Positions 44,437 through 54,636 of a stretch of DNA of 64,000 nt are shown one piece after another. Every line of letters begins with the position of its first letter. The stretch's first letter is position 1. Made by a program: the position numbers and the translations under genes. Under the pieces are notes generated by a model, which searched no databases, was not told the DNA's origin, and was given only the letters and a program-made list of their open reading frames with translations. The stretch spans positions 1,178,001-1,242,000 of the forward strand of contig CAVTIA010000003.1 in NCBI GenBank assembly GCA_963734635.1, given 5' to 3'. This DNA is from DATCJA01 sp963734635 (GTDB lineage Bacteria; Acidobacteriota; Vicinamibacteria; Vicinamibacterales; UBA2999).

Positions 44437-45649
44437 TCTCCGTGAAGACCTGGCTGCGCTGCGCATCGACCGCGACCCCGAACGGCCGCCGCGGCGGTGG
44501 ATAGCCTGGCTGGCGGTGCTGATCGTGATTTGCGCGGCCGGCATCGGGGTATGGACATGGATCACCCGCGAACGTCCGATTCAGGTGGAAACAGTGACGG
44601 TATCAGAGCGGGCTGCCGGCAGCCAGGCAGCGGTTCTCAACGCCTCCGGTTACGTGACGGCGCGCCGTCGCGCCACCGTCGCATCGAAAATCACCGGCAA
44701 GCTCGTCGAAGTGAACGTCGAGGAAGGCACGGCGGTGCGGGAAGGCCAGGTGCTCGCGCGGCTCGATGACGCCACGCTCCGGGCGACGCTGGCGCTTGCG
44801 GAGGCACAGACCGAAGCTGCGCGCCGGGGGGTTCGCGAGAACGAGGTCCGGTTGAAGGAGGCGAAGCTGACGCTCACTCGGCTTTCGCGACTCATCAAGG
44901 ACGGACTCGTGACTCAGGCCGAGCTCGAGGCCGCCGAGGCGCAGGTGGACTCCTTCGACGCGCGCATTCTCGCGGCACACGAGCAGGTGCGCGTGGCCGA
45001 GCAGCAAGTCGCGCTCGCGAAAACGAACCTCGACGACACGATCATTCGCGCGCCTTTCAGCGGCGTCGCTATCTCGAAGGACGCACAGCCAGGCGAAACG
45101 GTGTCGCCGGTGTCTGCAGGCGGCGGGTTCACCAGGACGGGCATCTGCACCATCGTCGATATGCAGTCGCTCGAAATCGAAGTGGACGTCAACGAGGCGT
45201 ACATCAACCGGGTCCGGCCGGGGCAGGATGTGAGCGCGGCACTCGATGCCTACCCGGATTCGCCGATTCCTGCGCGGGTCATAACAACGGTGCCGACGGC
45301 AGACCGGCAAAAGGCCACCGTTCTCGTGCGCATTGGCTTCAACGAGCTGGACTCGCGGATCCTGCCGGACATGGGCGTGAAGGTGACGTTTCTTCGCGAG
45401 GACGCGGGGGCGGACCTGGCAACAGCGCGGCCAGTTACGCTCGTGCCAAAGAGCGCCATCCGAACCGAGGGCGAGCGCTCGTATGCCTTCGTGGTTTCGA
45501 GTGTCGGGATCGTCGATCGGCGAGCCGTCACCACTGGTGGAATCGATGGCGACCGGCTCGAGGTACTCGCCGGTCTCGCTGCCGGAGAACGTGTCGTCGT
45601 GTCTCCGCCGCCGGAGCTGGCGACCGGCGCACAGGTAGTGATGCAGTGA
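44429..45649 (+). CDS. Periplasmic adaptor subunit of ABC exporter (MacA/HlyD type)
   Basis: 406 residues. An N-terminal inner-membrane helix (WLAVLIVICAAGIGVWTW) is followed by a lipoyl/barrel-sandwich hybrid (SGYVTARRRATVASKITGKL), a coiled-coil hairpin (ARRGVRENEVRLKEAKLTLTRL through AEQQVALAKTNL), the second half of the hybrid (IRAPFSGVAISKDAQPGETV), and beta-barrel and membrane-proximal domains. It connects the MacB-like transporter encoded next door to an outer-membrane channel; no TolC-like gene is in the window. The start ATG lies inside the end of the upstream gene. Confidence 0.88.
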   Translation: MSDLREDLAALRIDRDPERPPRRWIAWLAVLIVICAAGIGVWTWITRERPIQVETVTVSERAAGSQAAVLNASGYVTARRRATVASKITGKLVEVNVEEGTAVREGQVLARLDDATLRATLALAEAQTEAARRGVRENEVRLKEAKLTLTRLSRLIKDGLVTQAELEAAEAQVDSFDARILAAHEQVRVAEQQVALAKTNLDDTIIRAPFSGVAISKDAQPGETVSPVSAGGGFTRTGICTIVDMQSLEIEVDVNEAYINRVRPGQDVSAALDAYPDSPIPARVITTVPTADRQKATVLVRIGFNELDSRILPDMGVKVTFLREDAGADLATARPVTLVPKSAIRTEGERSYAFVVSSVGIVDRRAVTTGGIDGDRLEVLAGLAAGERVVVSPPPELATGAQVVMQ

Positions 45650-45661
45650 CGTGGTTTGATC

Positions 45662-46350
<689 letters not shown>

Positions 46351-46354
<4 letters not shown>

Positions 46355-47499
46355 AGTTCCTGCCGCTCATCTGGAAGAACGTCTGGCGACGCAGGTTCCG
46401 GACGACGTTCACCCTGTTGTCGATTTTCGTGGCATTCCTCCTCTTCGGGCTCCTGATGACGGTCCGCGCGGCGTTCAGCCTGGGTGTCGACATCGCCGGT
46501 CTCGATCGCCTGATTCTCATCCACAAGGTCAGCCTGATCATGCCGCTGCCCTATTCGTACCTGGGCCGGCTGCAGCAGACGCCAGGCGTCGAGTTGGCGA
46601 CGCACCAGACATGGTTCAACGGTATCTATCAGGATCCCGCGAACTTCTTCGCCAATATCGCCGTCGAGCCCGAACCCTTCCTGAAGGTCTATCCCGAGTT
46701 CCGCATGCCGCCGGACCAGGTGCAAGCGTGGCTGGCCGACCGGCAGGGCGCGATCGCAGGACGCGATCTCGCCGATCGTTTCGGCTGGAAGGTCGGCGAC
46801 CGCATCCCGCTCACCGGCACGATCTGGCAGCCGAAGCAGGGGCAGACGTGGGAATTCAATCTCGTGGGCATTTATGACGGCGAGGACGGCATCGACAAGA
46901 CCCAGTTTTTCTTCAGGTACGACTACCTCGACGAAAACCGCGCGGAGGGTGCGGGCCTCGTCGGCTGGTACGTAGTGCGGATCGAGGACCCCGATCAGGC
47001 TGTCGCGCTGAGCCGCACCTTCGACGAGATGTTCGCGAACTCGTCGGCCGAAACCAAGACGACCACCGAGAAAGGATTCATCGAGGGTTTCGCGAAGCAG
47101 ATTGGCGATATCGGCGCAATCATGATCGCCATTTCGTCCGTCGTACTCTTCATGTTCGGGCTTGTCGCCGCGAGCACGATGGCACAATCAGTGCGCGAAC
47201 GTACCAGCGAGTTCGCAGTCTTGAAGACGTTGGGGTTTACGGGACCTGCGATCCTCGTGCTGGTGCTCATCGAATCACTGTTCATTGCACTGCTTGGTGG
47301 AGGGTTGGGGCTCGCGCTTGCCTGGGTGTTCGTCCAGCAAGGTGATCCAACGGGCGGCATGCTGCCCATCTTCGTGCTGGCACCGCGCGATGTCGGCATC
47401 GGCATCGCCCTCATGGTCGCGATCGGGCTATTGGCCGGTGCGGCGCCGGCGCTCGCCGCCATGCGGCTGCGGATCACCGACGCGTTGAGGAGAGTCTGA
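46351..47499 (+). CDS. FtsX/MacB-like ABC permease, subunit 1
   Basis: 382 residues. An N-terminal helix (TFTLLSIFVAFLLFGLLM), a periplasmic MacB-core domain (about 50-230), and three C-terminal helices (IAISSVVLFMFGLVAASTMA, ILVLVLIESLFIALLGGGLGL, GIGIALMVAIGLLAGAAPALA) around the FtsX motif VRERTSEFAVLKTLGF are present. It is half of a heterodimeric type VII ABC exporter with the next gene. It starts inside the ATPase stop and abuts subunit 2 with no gap. Confidence 0.88.
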
Positions 47500-48690
47500 G
47501 TGACCTGGATCAAGCAGACGCTCGCCGTCATCGCGCTGAACCTGCGGACGATTCCCGCGCGATTGAGCTCGTCGGCAGTGGCTATCGTCGGCATCGCGGG
47601 CGTGGTCGTGGTGTTCGTGTCCGTGCTGTCGATCGGGGCGGGGTTTGCGGCAGCCATGCAGGGATCTGGCTCGGCGACGCGCGCACTCGTGATGCGGACG
47701 GGAGCCGATACAGAACTCACGAGCGGGCTCGAGGGCCCCGATGTCGACGTCATCAAGCAGGCGCCGGGCATCCGCCGCGACGGCTCCGGTCCGCTCGCGT
47801 CCGCCGAGCTCTACGTGATTCTCGACGTGCCCAAGAAGTCCACGCCCGACGCGTCGGCCAACGTGCCGATGCGCGGCATCGACGCAATGGGGATGGAGGT
47901 CCGCGAGGAAGTCTCCCTCGTTGCCGGCCGCATGTTTCAGTTCGGAACCAATGAGGTGATCGTGGGGCGGGCTGCCAACGGACAGTTCGTCAACATGAAC
48001 ACCGGCGACACAATCGTCTCTGGTCAGAACAAGTGGAACGTCGTCGGCATATTCGAGGCCGACGGCGGCGTGGCCGAGACCGAGATCTGGGCTGACGCGC
48101 GCACATTGCAGGGCGCCTACCGGCGCGGCAACACGTATCAGTCGGTGCTTGTGCGGCTCGATTCGAGCGATACCTTCGATACGTTCCGCGATTGGCTCAC
48201 GTCGAACCCGCAGGTCAATGTCGCCATTCGGCGAGAAAACGATTACTACGCCGCCCAGTCGGTCGCCATGACCCGACTCATCCAGACGATCGGATTCGGT
48301 ATTGCCGTCCTCATGGGCATCGGCGCCGTATTCGGCGCCATCCTGACGATGTACACAGCGGTCGCAACGCGGGCGCGCGAAATCGCCACACTTCGCGCGC
48401 TCGGCTTCGACACGACGTCCGTGCTCATCTCCGTCCTCATCGAGTCGCTCGGGCTCGGCGCAATCGGCGGTGCGATCGGCGCCGCCGCCGCCTACCTCGC
48501 GTTCAACGGGTACCAGACGTCCACCATGAACTTCCAGACGTTCACCCAAGTGGCGTTTGCATTTCGTGTCACGCCCGAACTGCTCGGCATGGGACTGTTT
48601 TACGCGCTCCTGATGGGCCTCGTCGGCGGACTCCTGCCTGCCATTCGCGCATCACGGCTGCCCATCGCGTCGGCGTTGCGCGAGTTGTAG
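47500..48690 (+). CDS. FtsX/MacB-like ABC permease, subunit 2
   Basis: 396 residues from a GTG immediately after subunit 1. It has the same architecture: an N-terminal helix (AVAIVGIAGVVVVFVSVLSI), a MacB-like periplasmic domain (SGLEGPDVDVIKQAPGIRR through ADARTLQGAYRRG), three C-terminal helices, and the FtsX motif VATRAREIATLRALGF. Substrate unknown; lipoproteins, peptides or small molecules are possible for this class. Confidence 0.88.
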   Translation: MTWIKQTLAVIALNLRTIPARLSSSAVAIVGIAGVVVVFVSVLSIGAGFAAAMQGSGSATRALVMRTGADTELTSGLEGPDVDVIKQAPGIRRDGSGPLASAELYVILDVPKKSTPDASANVPMRGIDAMGMEVREEVSLVAGRMFQFGTNEVIVGRAANGQFVNMNTGDTIVSGQNKWNVVGIFEADGGVAETEIWADARTLQGAYRRGNTYQSVLVRLDSSDTFDTFRDWLTSNPQVNVAIRRENDYYAAQSVAMTRLIQTIGFGIAVLMGIGAVFGAILTMYTAVATRAREIATLRALGFDTTSVLISVLIESLGLGAIGGAIGAAAAYLAFNGYQTSTMNFQTFTQVAFAFRVTPELLGMGLFYALLMGLVGGLLPAIRASRLPIASALREL

Positions 48691-48818
48691 CGGCCATGCG
48701 GTTACCCGGGGTCGGCACCTTGGCGGAGAAGCGCAGAAGATCTGTGCAGTCACGTGCCGCGCTTGCGACCGAGTAGCTGTCGTACTTGAATCCGTCAGCC
48801 GATAATTTCTTCGTTCGC

Positions 48819-50744
48819 ATGGATCCGTCAGAGTCCCGCCTCGGCGAGCTCCTCATCAAGCGAAAGATCATCACTCCAGCACGACTCGACCAGGCTCTTC
48901 GCGCGCAACGAGACTCGCTGAAGTACGTGCCGCTCGGGCAGGTCCTCATCGACATGGGTCTGATCACCAGACGGCAGCTACACCTCGTGCTCGCATGGGC
49001 AAAAAAGCGGCCCAAGCTTGGAGAGGTGCTCCTCAAGTCCAGCATGATCGACGCTGTGCAGCTTGAGCGTGCGCTCGCCGAGCAGAAGGCGCTTCAGCTG
49101 CCACTCGGCGCGACCCTCGTCAGGTTGGGATATCTCACCGAAGAAGCGATGCGACAGGCGCTCTGCCTGCAGATGAACGTCCCGTTCCTCAATCTCGACC
49201 ACATCAAGATCGACCCGGCATTGGCGCGGCTCGTCAATCGCAGCTATGCGATGCGGCATCGGCTGGTGCCCCTGGCGCGGGTTGCCGACACGCTCACCGT
49301 TGCGATGGACGACCCGACGGACACCCAATGCGCAGACGAGCTGGCCCAATCGAGCGGGTGCTCGATTCAGGTCGTTACCTCTTCGCTCGCCTCGATCCAG
49401 GCTGCGATTGCGCGCATGTACGACCCGACGCCCGAGGACGAACAGCTCGAAACCATGGAGGTCGTCTCCGACCCGAGTCTCGATCGGAGCATCACCTCTG
49501 AGTACAGCCCGGAGAGTCGACGGGCCGACGGCATCGTCCGCCAATTGGTGCTGGCGGCGATCGAGCGACGGTCCAGCGATATCCATCTCGAGCCGCTGGC
49601 GCAACACCAACTGCTGGTGCGATTCCGCATCGACGGCATTCTGCAGGCGCTGGATCTCGGTCCGCTGCAAAAGGCCTGCAACGACAACGCTCTGGCGGTC
49701 ATCTCGCGCATCAAGATCCTGGCGCAGCTCGATATCGCTGAGCGGCGACGTCCGCAGGACGGCAGCTTCCGCCTCAGAGTGGATCGCGCAAACGAACGCT
49801 CGGACTACGACTTCCGAACCTCCGTCGTCCCCAGCTATTACGGCGAGAGCGTGGTCGTTCGCGTCCTCGATCGCCGTCGTGCACCGCAGTCAATCGAGCA
49901 ACTCGGCTTCGCCCCGCCGATGGTCGCCAGGCTCGCAGAGCGGTTGAAGCGGCCGGACGGCATCTTTCTGGCGACCGGCCCGACGGGATCCGGCAAGAGC
50001 ACAACGCTCTACGCCATCCTCAAGACACTCTATCGCCCGCAGATTCGGGTAGTCACTGCGGAGGATCCCATCGAGTACGTCTACGAGCAGTTCAGTCAGT
50101 CCGAAGTGAACGAGCGCATCGGCAACACGTTTGCCAGTTACCTGCGCGCGTTTCTCCGCCACGACCCCGAAGTGATGATGATCGGAGAAATTCGTGACGA
50201 AGAGACGGCCGAGATGGCGATGCGTGCCGCGCAGACCGGCCACCTCCTCCTCAGCACGCTGCACACGAACGACGCTGCATCGAGCGTGACACGCCTCCTC
50301 GACCTGAAGGTCGAGCCGACGCTGATCAGCTCGTCACTCATCGGTGTGCTGTCTCAGCGACTCGTCAGAACCCTTTGTTCCGACTGCCGCGAACCGTACG
50401 AGCCCTCCCAGGAGCTGATGCGAGAATTCTTCGACAGCCCGCCGTCCGGCTTCAAATGGAGCCGCGGCCGGGGATGTCTGGCGTGCGACTACACCGGCTA
50501 TCGCGGTCGACGCGTGGTCGGCGAACTGTGGACACCCGACGAAGTCGACGCCATTCTCATCAATCGGTCTGCACCGTTCGATGAGCTCCGCGCCAGCTCT
50601 GCACGGACAACGTTCTCAATGACCGAAAGCGCGCTTGCCCTGCTCAACGCTGGCGAGACGAATCTCGAAGAGCTCATCCGAGTTCTGCCGTACGCCAGCA
50701 TCTATCGGTTCCGCGAGATGCTGCCGGCTCTGACCAGCACATAA
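48819..50744 (+). CDS. PilB/GspE-type secretion ATPase with N-terminal MshEN domains
   Basis: 641 residues. The N-terminal 220 residues hold MshEN-like segments (LGELLIKRKIITPARLDQAL, LGEVLLKSSMIDAVQLERAL, GYLTEEAMRQALCLQMNVPF) that in other proteins bind cyclic di-GMP. The ATPase core has Walker A GPTGSGKST (about 387), Asp box TAEDPIEYV, Walker B EVMMIGEIRDEET (about 451), His box STLHTNDA and a tetracysteine zinc site (CSDC near 519 and CLAC near 552). It would power a type IV pilus or type II secretion system, but no other such gene is here, so it is an orphan. The ATG at 48819 is preferred to a TTG 33 bases upstream. Confidence 0.88.
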   Translation: MDPSESRLGELLIKRKIITPARLDQALRAQRDSLKYVPLGQVLIDMGLITRRQLHLVLAWAKKRPKLGEVLLKSSMIDAVQLERALAEQKALQLPLGATLVRLGYLTEEAMRQALCLQMNVPFLNLDHIKIDPALARLVNRSYAMRHRLVPLARVADTLTVAMDDPTDTQCADELAQSSGCSIQVVTSSLASIQAAIARMYDPTPEDEQLETMEVVSDPSLDRSITSEYSPESRRADGIVRQLVLAAIERRSSDIHLEPLAQHQLLVRFRIDGILQALDLGPLQKACNDNALAVISRIKILAQLDIAERRRPQDGSFRLRVDRANERSDYDFRTSVVPSYYGESVVVRVLDRRRAPQSIEQLGFAPPMVARLAERLKRPDGIFLATGPTGSGKSTTLYAILKTLYRPQIRVVTAEDPIEYVYEQFSQSEVNERIGNTFASYLRAFLRHDPEVMMIGEIRDEETAEMAMRAAQTGHLLLSTLHTNDAASSVTRLLDLKVEPTLISSSLIGVLSQRLVRTLCSDCREPYEPSQELMREFFDSPPSGFKWSRGRGCLACDYTGYRGRRVVGELWTPDEVDAILINRSAPFDELRASSARTTFSMTESALALLNAGETNLEELIRVLPYASIYRFREMLPALTST

Positions 50745-51148
50745 GGCTCCGGCGCGAGTGGGCTTCGTCGAACGTCGCAACGACGGACGAGGCGCGCGAA
50801 ACAAGTTGAATGCACCTCAATCGGTATAGACCTGCACATGTTGATTCGACGTGTGACTCGAGCAGCCACCAAACGTCTGGAACGACGACGTACGGTACGT
50901 ATGTGACGCGCTGATGCTGTGGAAAACATGTGCAGATGATGTGCACATGGTGTGGACGGCCTGTGGAAACACGCGTGAGCTAAAAAAAATATCTGCCGAC
51001 CTTGCAGCAGTTCGCGCGCGATCCGCGCGATGTTCAACCGCCTTCGCATATCGTTTCGCTTGATTCGATATGTCGAAAACGTAAAATGCGCCCGCTCGCC
51101 CGTCTCCTACAACCCCCGACCGTCGGGCAACCCTCCGCGAGGTCGATC
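50745..51148. other. Intergenic stretch with TGTGGA repeats and an A-rich tract
   Basis: 404 bases with no supported gene. TGTGGA occurs at 50918, 50951 and 50962. The first (TGTGGAAAA) fits the DnaA-box consensus TTWTNCACA on the other strand. Between them lie overlapping ATGTGCA/TGCACAT words (50927-50947), then an A8 tract near 50983. This may be chance, a regulatory region, or a minor DnaA-binding cluster. Confidence 0.35.
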
Positions 51149-51511
51149 ATGACCGGAACCGCTGAGATTCTCACCGGCCCTTGGTGCGGCGCTGCACGTT
51201 GGTGGTTCGGCGCACTGGACTGCCGCTCCTTCGTCGTGAGTGGACGTGAATGGACAGCTCACGTCGCTGGAATCCACGTCGCGCGATTCGATGTGTGGAT
51301 ACAGCTGGACATGGCTGGCGTCGTGCCTCGTTCGCTCGTCCTGCACATTACGCGGGGAATGAACGTCCCGGATGCCGTTGCCGCCATCGAATCCATGATC
51401 GCGGTTGACGGCGAGACTGCCTTCACTGAAATCGAAACACCGCGTACGAGTCGTTCTCGAACACCCGTTCCAGAGGAATCGGAGCGGGGTGAACGTAGTC
51501 CTTCCGAATGA
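51149..51511 (+). CDS. Hypothetical protein
   Basis: About 120 residues from the ATG at 51149. There is no signal peptide or membrane helix. The central part (REWTAHVAGIHVARFDVWIQL, then LVLHITRGMNVPDAVAAIESM) looks protein-like, whereas the last 25 residues are charged and low in complexity and run into the relic on the other strand. The ORF could be a genuine small gene whose 3' end has drifted. Not recognised. Confidence 0.4.
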   Translation: MTGTAEILTGPWCGAARWWFGALDCRSFVVSGREWTAHVAGIHVARFDVWIQLDMAGVVPRSLVLHITRGMNVPDAVAAIESMIAVDGETAFTEIETPRTSRSRTPVPEESERGERSPSE

Positions 51512-52159
51512 CGAGGTGCGTCCAGTGATGTGCGGCCGCCGCCTCATCAATAGCGTCGGTCCAGGTGGTCTGCTGGAGGAGCTTCTGCAGCGGCCGTCGC
51601 TCTTCAACCGCCTCATGCGCGTAGTTCACCGCGAACGCCTGATGTCCGAAGCGCTGGAATCTGCATCTGGCGATAGTCGCGCGTAAAATTCTGCGCCGGA
51701 TAACGAAGGTCGTTCGTCACGACAATGGTGCCCTCGGTGGAAATCACCGCGAGCGCTTCGGCCAGCGAACGATTGTCGGTTCACTACCGTTCTCCGCGTT
51801 ACTGAGAAGCAGGACTGAATATCGCGCCGCGGCGATAGCGACCGGCACGGTCGCGAGCGCAAAGTCAGCAGACAAGCAGCGCGGCGACGCGGCCCGAGCC
51901 GATCCCATCGACAGCTGGCGATGCTCAGGGCAAACGCATGAAGCAGAAATGGCACCGGATGCAGAATCTGCAGCCAGTCTCCGCCGGTGCCTCCACCTCC
52001 GGCAATGATGTTGTCCATGCGTGTGCTGTTCACTACCAGCACGGGAGCGAGACCCATCAGAAGGATAGGTGCGCTTCGCTTCTCGGGATCGACGATCCCT
52101 GCCGACATCACGATCATGACCGGCAGGAATAGCCACAGAACATCGAGCGCGACACCCAC
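51423..52159 (-). pseudogene. C-terminal relic of an integral membrane protein
   Basis: On the minus strand, protein-like segments succeed each other in different frames: VLWLFLPVMIVMSAGIVDPE and ILHPVPFLLHAFALSIA (52159-51945), ADFALATVPVAIAAARYSVLL (to about 51790), LAEALAVISTEGTIVVTNDL and ARNF-like QNFTRDYRQMQ (to 51655), then TTWTDAIDEAAAAHHWTHL and PLERVFENDSYAVFRFQ to a stop at 51423. The order and chemistry match the end of a polytopic envelope protein of glycosyltransferase-39-like type. Three frame changes of mixed sign and a missing N-terminus show true decay. Confidence 0.6.
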
Positions 52160-52204
52160 TCATAACGCTCAGTGCAAAGTTCAAAGTGCCACGTAAGAAG
52201 TAGC

Positions 52205-52224
52205 GCGCAGGCTTCAGCCTGCGC
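52205..52224. repeat. Intergenic hairpin with TTCAG loop
   Basis: GCGCAGGC-TTCA-GCCTGCGC, perfect, preceded by GTAGC. It is the same type as 607 and 20295 and lies upstream of the M28 peptidase gene. Confidence 0.6.
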
Positions 52225-52292
52225 GGTGACAGCCAGTCAAGTGGTAGTCTTCTCACGCGCGAAATGCGCACACGTTTGAAGGAGTGCTGGTC

Positions 52293-53855
52293 ATGAGACT
52301 CTCGATCCGAATCGTGCTCGGGATCGCGATTGCGACTGGATTGTTGTCGACCACGGTGGCATCGCAGTCCCAGGCGTCTCGACCGTCACAGGCACCGGTC
52401 ACCGAGGGGCGCCTGACCGATCCGGCGCCCGATCTGCCGCGCGGCGCCAACCTCCCGCCCAACTGGCTCGCCGACGACCAGTTTCTGCGATGGCCCTATC
52501 CGCCCGGCGACGTCGCCTACACGGACCTCGACGGCTTTCGCATCAAGGCATTCATCAATGAGATCACGGCGATCTCGCGGAAGAGCCGCGACGACGGGAA
52601 TCAGTACTGGGGGCGGATTGCGGGTACGACCTACGAACGGATGACCAACGAGTGGACGGCCGCGCAGTTTCGTCGCATCGGGCTCGAGCAGGTGCGTATT
52701 CAGGAGGCCGATCTGCCGCCCCAATGGTTCCCCACGTCGTGGGAGCTGACCGCCAGTGGTGCGGGCAAGACCGTCCCGATCGGGACCGCATTCCCGCTGT
52801 TCAACTCGGTTGCGACCAATGGGACCCTCAGCCTGGAGCCGATCTGGCTCGGCATGGGCACGGCGGCCGACTTTGCGGATCGCAACGTCTCCGGCAAGGC
52901 AGTCGTCCTCTACGGCTTTCCTAACCCGGGGGGACGCGGCAACACTGCCCTGACATTGGGTGCAGTCCGGCGCGCCGATGAGGCTGGCGCTGCTGCGGTG
53001 CTCCTGATCCTCGGCTTCCCTGGCAATGTACTCAACGAACCACAGGCGGGCGGCACGAACGCGCCCGCGAAGGTGCCGGTGTTCATGGTCGGCGACCAGG
53101 ACGGGCGTACGATCCGCGGAATGATCGAGCGCAAGGAATCACCCACACTGCGACTGCGCCTCGCGGTGGAAACGCGGACAGGGCTGAAGACCGCGAACGT
53201 CTGGGGAGTCCTGCCAGGCGCCACCGACGAGAACATCGCCGTAATGGCACACGCTGACGCGTTCTTCGAAGGGGCGATGGACAACGCGTCCGGAATGGCA
53301 ACGATGGTTGCGCTCGCTGAACACTATGCAAAGCTGCCAAAGGCCCAGCGCCGGCGGACGATGACGTTCTTCACGACCGCGGCCCATCACTCGCCCTCGG
53401 GCGAGAACGCGGGCATCAGTTGGGTCCACAACAACATGCAGCAGATGTTCAGCAAGACGGCGCTGCTCATCAATGCCGAGCACACCGCGCAGGTGGCCAC
53501 CTATCTGGTGGGCGAAGCCTTCATCACGTCGAACCTGGTAAGCGCAAGGCGGTGGTACGTCGGGGGCAGCAGCCGTTTACGGGATATCGTCCTCAAGACG
53601 TTCAAGGAGTACGGTATTGCGTTGTACTCGCGTCCCGAAGGGCGACCGGGCGGCGAGCTCGGCGAAGTGTTCACCGATGCGCCCAGCTTTCACATCATCG
53701 ACCACACGGTGTATCACACCGACATGGACACGCTGTCGGCCGTTCCCGCCTACGGGCTGGAGCAATCCGCTCGTGCGTTCGCGAAGATCATCGACCAGGT
53801 CAACGGGGTTGACATTCGCGATCTTCGCGGCGGCCCGGTGACCACCACTCGGTAA
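52293..53855 (+). CDS. Secreted M28 family aminopeptidase with PA domain
   Basis: 520 residues with a signal peptide ending VASQ. A protease-associated (PA) insert (about 190-280, GKAVVLYGFPNPGGRG through KVPVFMVGDQDG) sits inside an M28 zinc peptidase. Zinc ligands are recognisable as HADAFFEGAMDNASG (His and bridging Asp), the Glu of NAEHTAQ, and HTVYHTDMDT near the C-terminus. The usual EE catalytic pair after the first His-Asp is not obvious, so activity should be treated with caution. The start at 52293 is fixed by GAAGGAG eight bases upstream. Confidence 0.83.
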   Translation: MRLSIRIVLGIAIATGLLSTTVASQSQASRPSQAPVTEGRLTDPAPDLPRGANLPPNWLADDQFLRWPYPPGDVAYTDLDGFRIKAFINEITAISRKSRDDGNQYWGRIAGTTYERMTNEWTAAQFRRIGLEQVRIQEADLPPQWFPTSWELTASGAGKTVPIGTAFPLFNSVATNGTLSLEPIWLGMGTAADFADRNVSGKAVVLYGFPNPGGRGNTALTLGAVRRADEAGAAAVLLILGFPGNVLNEPQAGGTNAPAKVPVFMVGDQDGRTIRGMIERKESPTLRLRLAVETRTGLKTANVWGVLPGATDENIAVMAHADAFFEGAMDNASGMATMVALAEHYAKLPKAQRRRTMTFFTTAAHHSPSGENAGISWVHNNMQQMFSKTALLINAEHTAQVATYLVGEAFITSNLVSARRWYVGGSSRLRDIVLKTFKEYGIALYSRPEGRPGGELGEVFTDAPSFHIIDHTVYHTDMDTLSAVPAYGLEQSARAFAKIIDQVNGVDIRDLRGGPVTTTR

Positions 53856-53865
53856 GACTGCGTAG

Positions 53866-53915
53866 GGTGCCTAGGGTACCAGGAGTGCCGTCGCACTTCA
53901 GGCACCATAGGCACC
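53866..53915. terminator. Hairpin between convergent genes
   Basis: GGTGCCTA (53866) and TAGGCACC (53908) form an eight-base inverted repeat just after the M28 gene, overlapping the end of the convergent DinB gene. Extra GGTACC and AGTGCC words lie between. It is a plausible bidirectional terminator without a T-run. Confidence 0.4.
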
Positions 53916-54443
53916 TTTAAGGCGCTGTTCAGCGACCGTCGCTCCTGACCGCATCGCCTCCATCTCTTCTCGATTCGGCCCGTACATGCCCGGTGCTTTT
54001 CCGCCAGCCAGTCGACACATCAAGCTGAGCTGGCCGCGATGGTGAATCGTGTGGGACAGGATGGCGCCCCACAAAATCTCTCGAATGGTCATCTCGCCGA
54101 CGAAGAACGCGAGCTTGCGATCGAGATCTTCCGGCTTCAACTTGCGAATGCGCGCCACGGCTTCCCGGTGCACTCGCTCATATCCGGGTGCGAGGCCCTC
54201 GACCGTTCGTGGACGCTCGATATTGGGCGGTTTGGCGTCCATCGTGAACCGACCCGTGTCGATGCCGTAACTCATGTACGCGTCACCTTCGGCAAGATGC
54301 CAGGCGAGCTCGCCGAGCGAGCGGCCGCCGGCGTCGGGCCGAAAGTCGTACTGGCTGACCGGCAGCGCACGCAAGAGCTTGAGCGTATTCTCCGCCTGGT
54401 ACTCCCACGAATTCAGAAACATCTCGAGTTCATTTGTTGGCAT
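53898..54443 (-). CDS. DinB family protein
   Basis: 181 residues of the DinB/YfiT four-helix-bundle superfamily. The likely metal-binding His are in LGELAWHLAEGD (first), then the HTIHHRGQLSLMCR motif, which is the family signature. There is no signal peptide, so it is cytoplasmic. Members are metal-dependent thiol transferases or hydrolases; the substrate cannot be assigned. The length is normal. The upstream spacer has repeat-rich sequence shared with the EamA gene promoter. Confidence 0.85.
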   Translation of the reverse strand: MPTNELEMFLNSWEYQAENTLKLLRALPVSQYDFRPDAGGRSLGELAWHLAEGDAYMSYGIDTGRFTMDAKPPNIERPRTVEGLAPGYERVHREAVARIRKLKPEDLDRKLAFFVGEMTIREILWGAILSHTIHHRGQLSLMCRLAGGKAPGMYGPNREEMEAMRSGATVAEQRLKGAYGA

Positions 54444-54609
54444 GGTGGAACCTCCTGCCCGACGGACAACGTTGTAGGCCTCAGGGCCCAGGCATCAGGG
54501 TTCAGGGCTGTCTCAGGCGTTAGGCCTGAGGCGAACCAATGGACCCAAGCGCGAATCGTACTCGTAGCCCAAAGCATTTGGAACATGACAGTCTTTGCTT
54601 GTACGTGGT

Positions 54610-54627
54610 GTCCGGCTTCAGCCGGAC
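54610..54627. repeat. GTCCGGC-type palindromic repeat
   Basis: GTCCGGC-TTCA-GCCGGAC, perfect, with the GTACGTGGT flank on the left. It lies nine bases before the EamA gene start, so it occupies the place of that gene's ribosome site. Confidence 0.7.
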
Positions 54628-54636
54628 CAAAACTAC

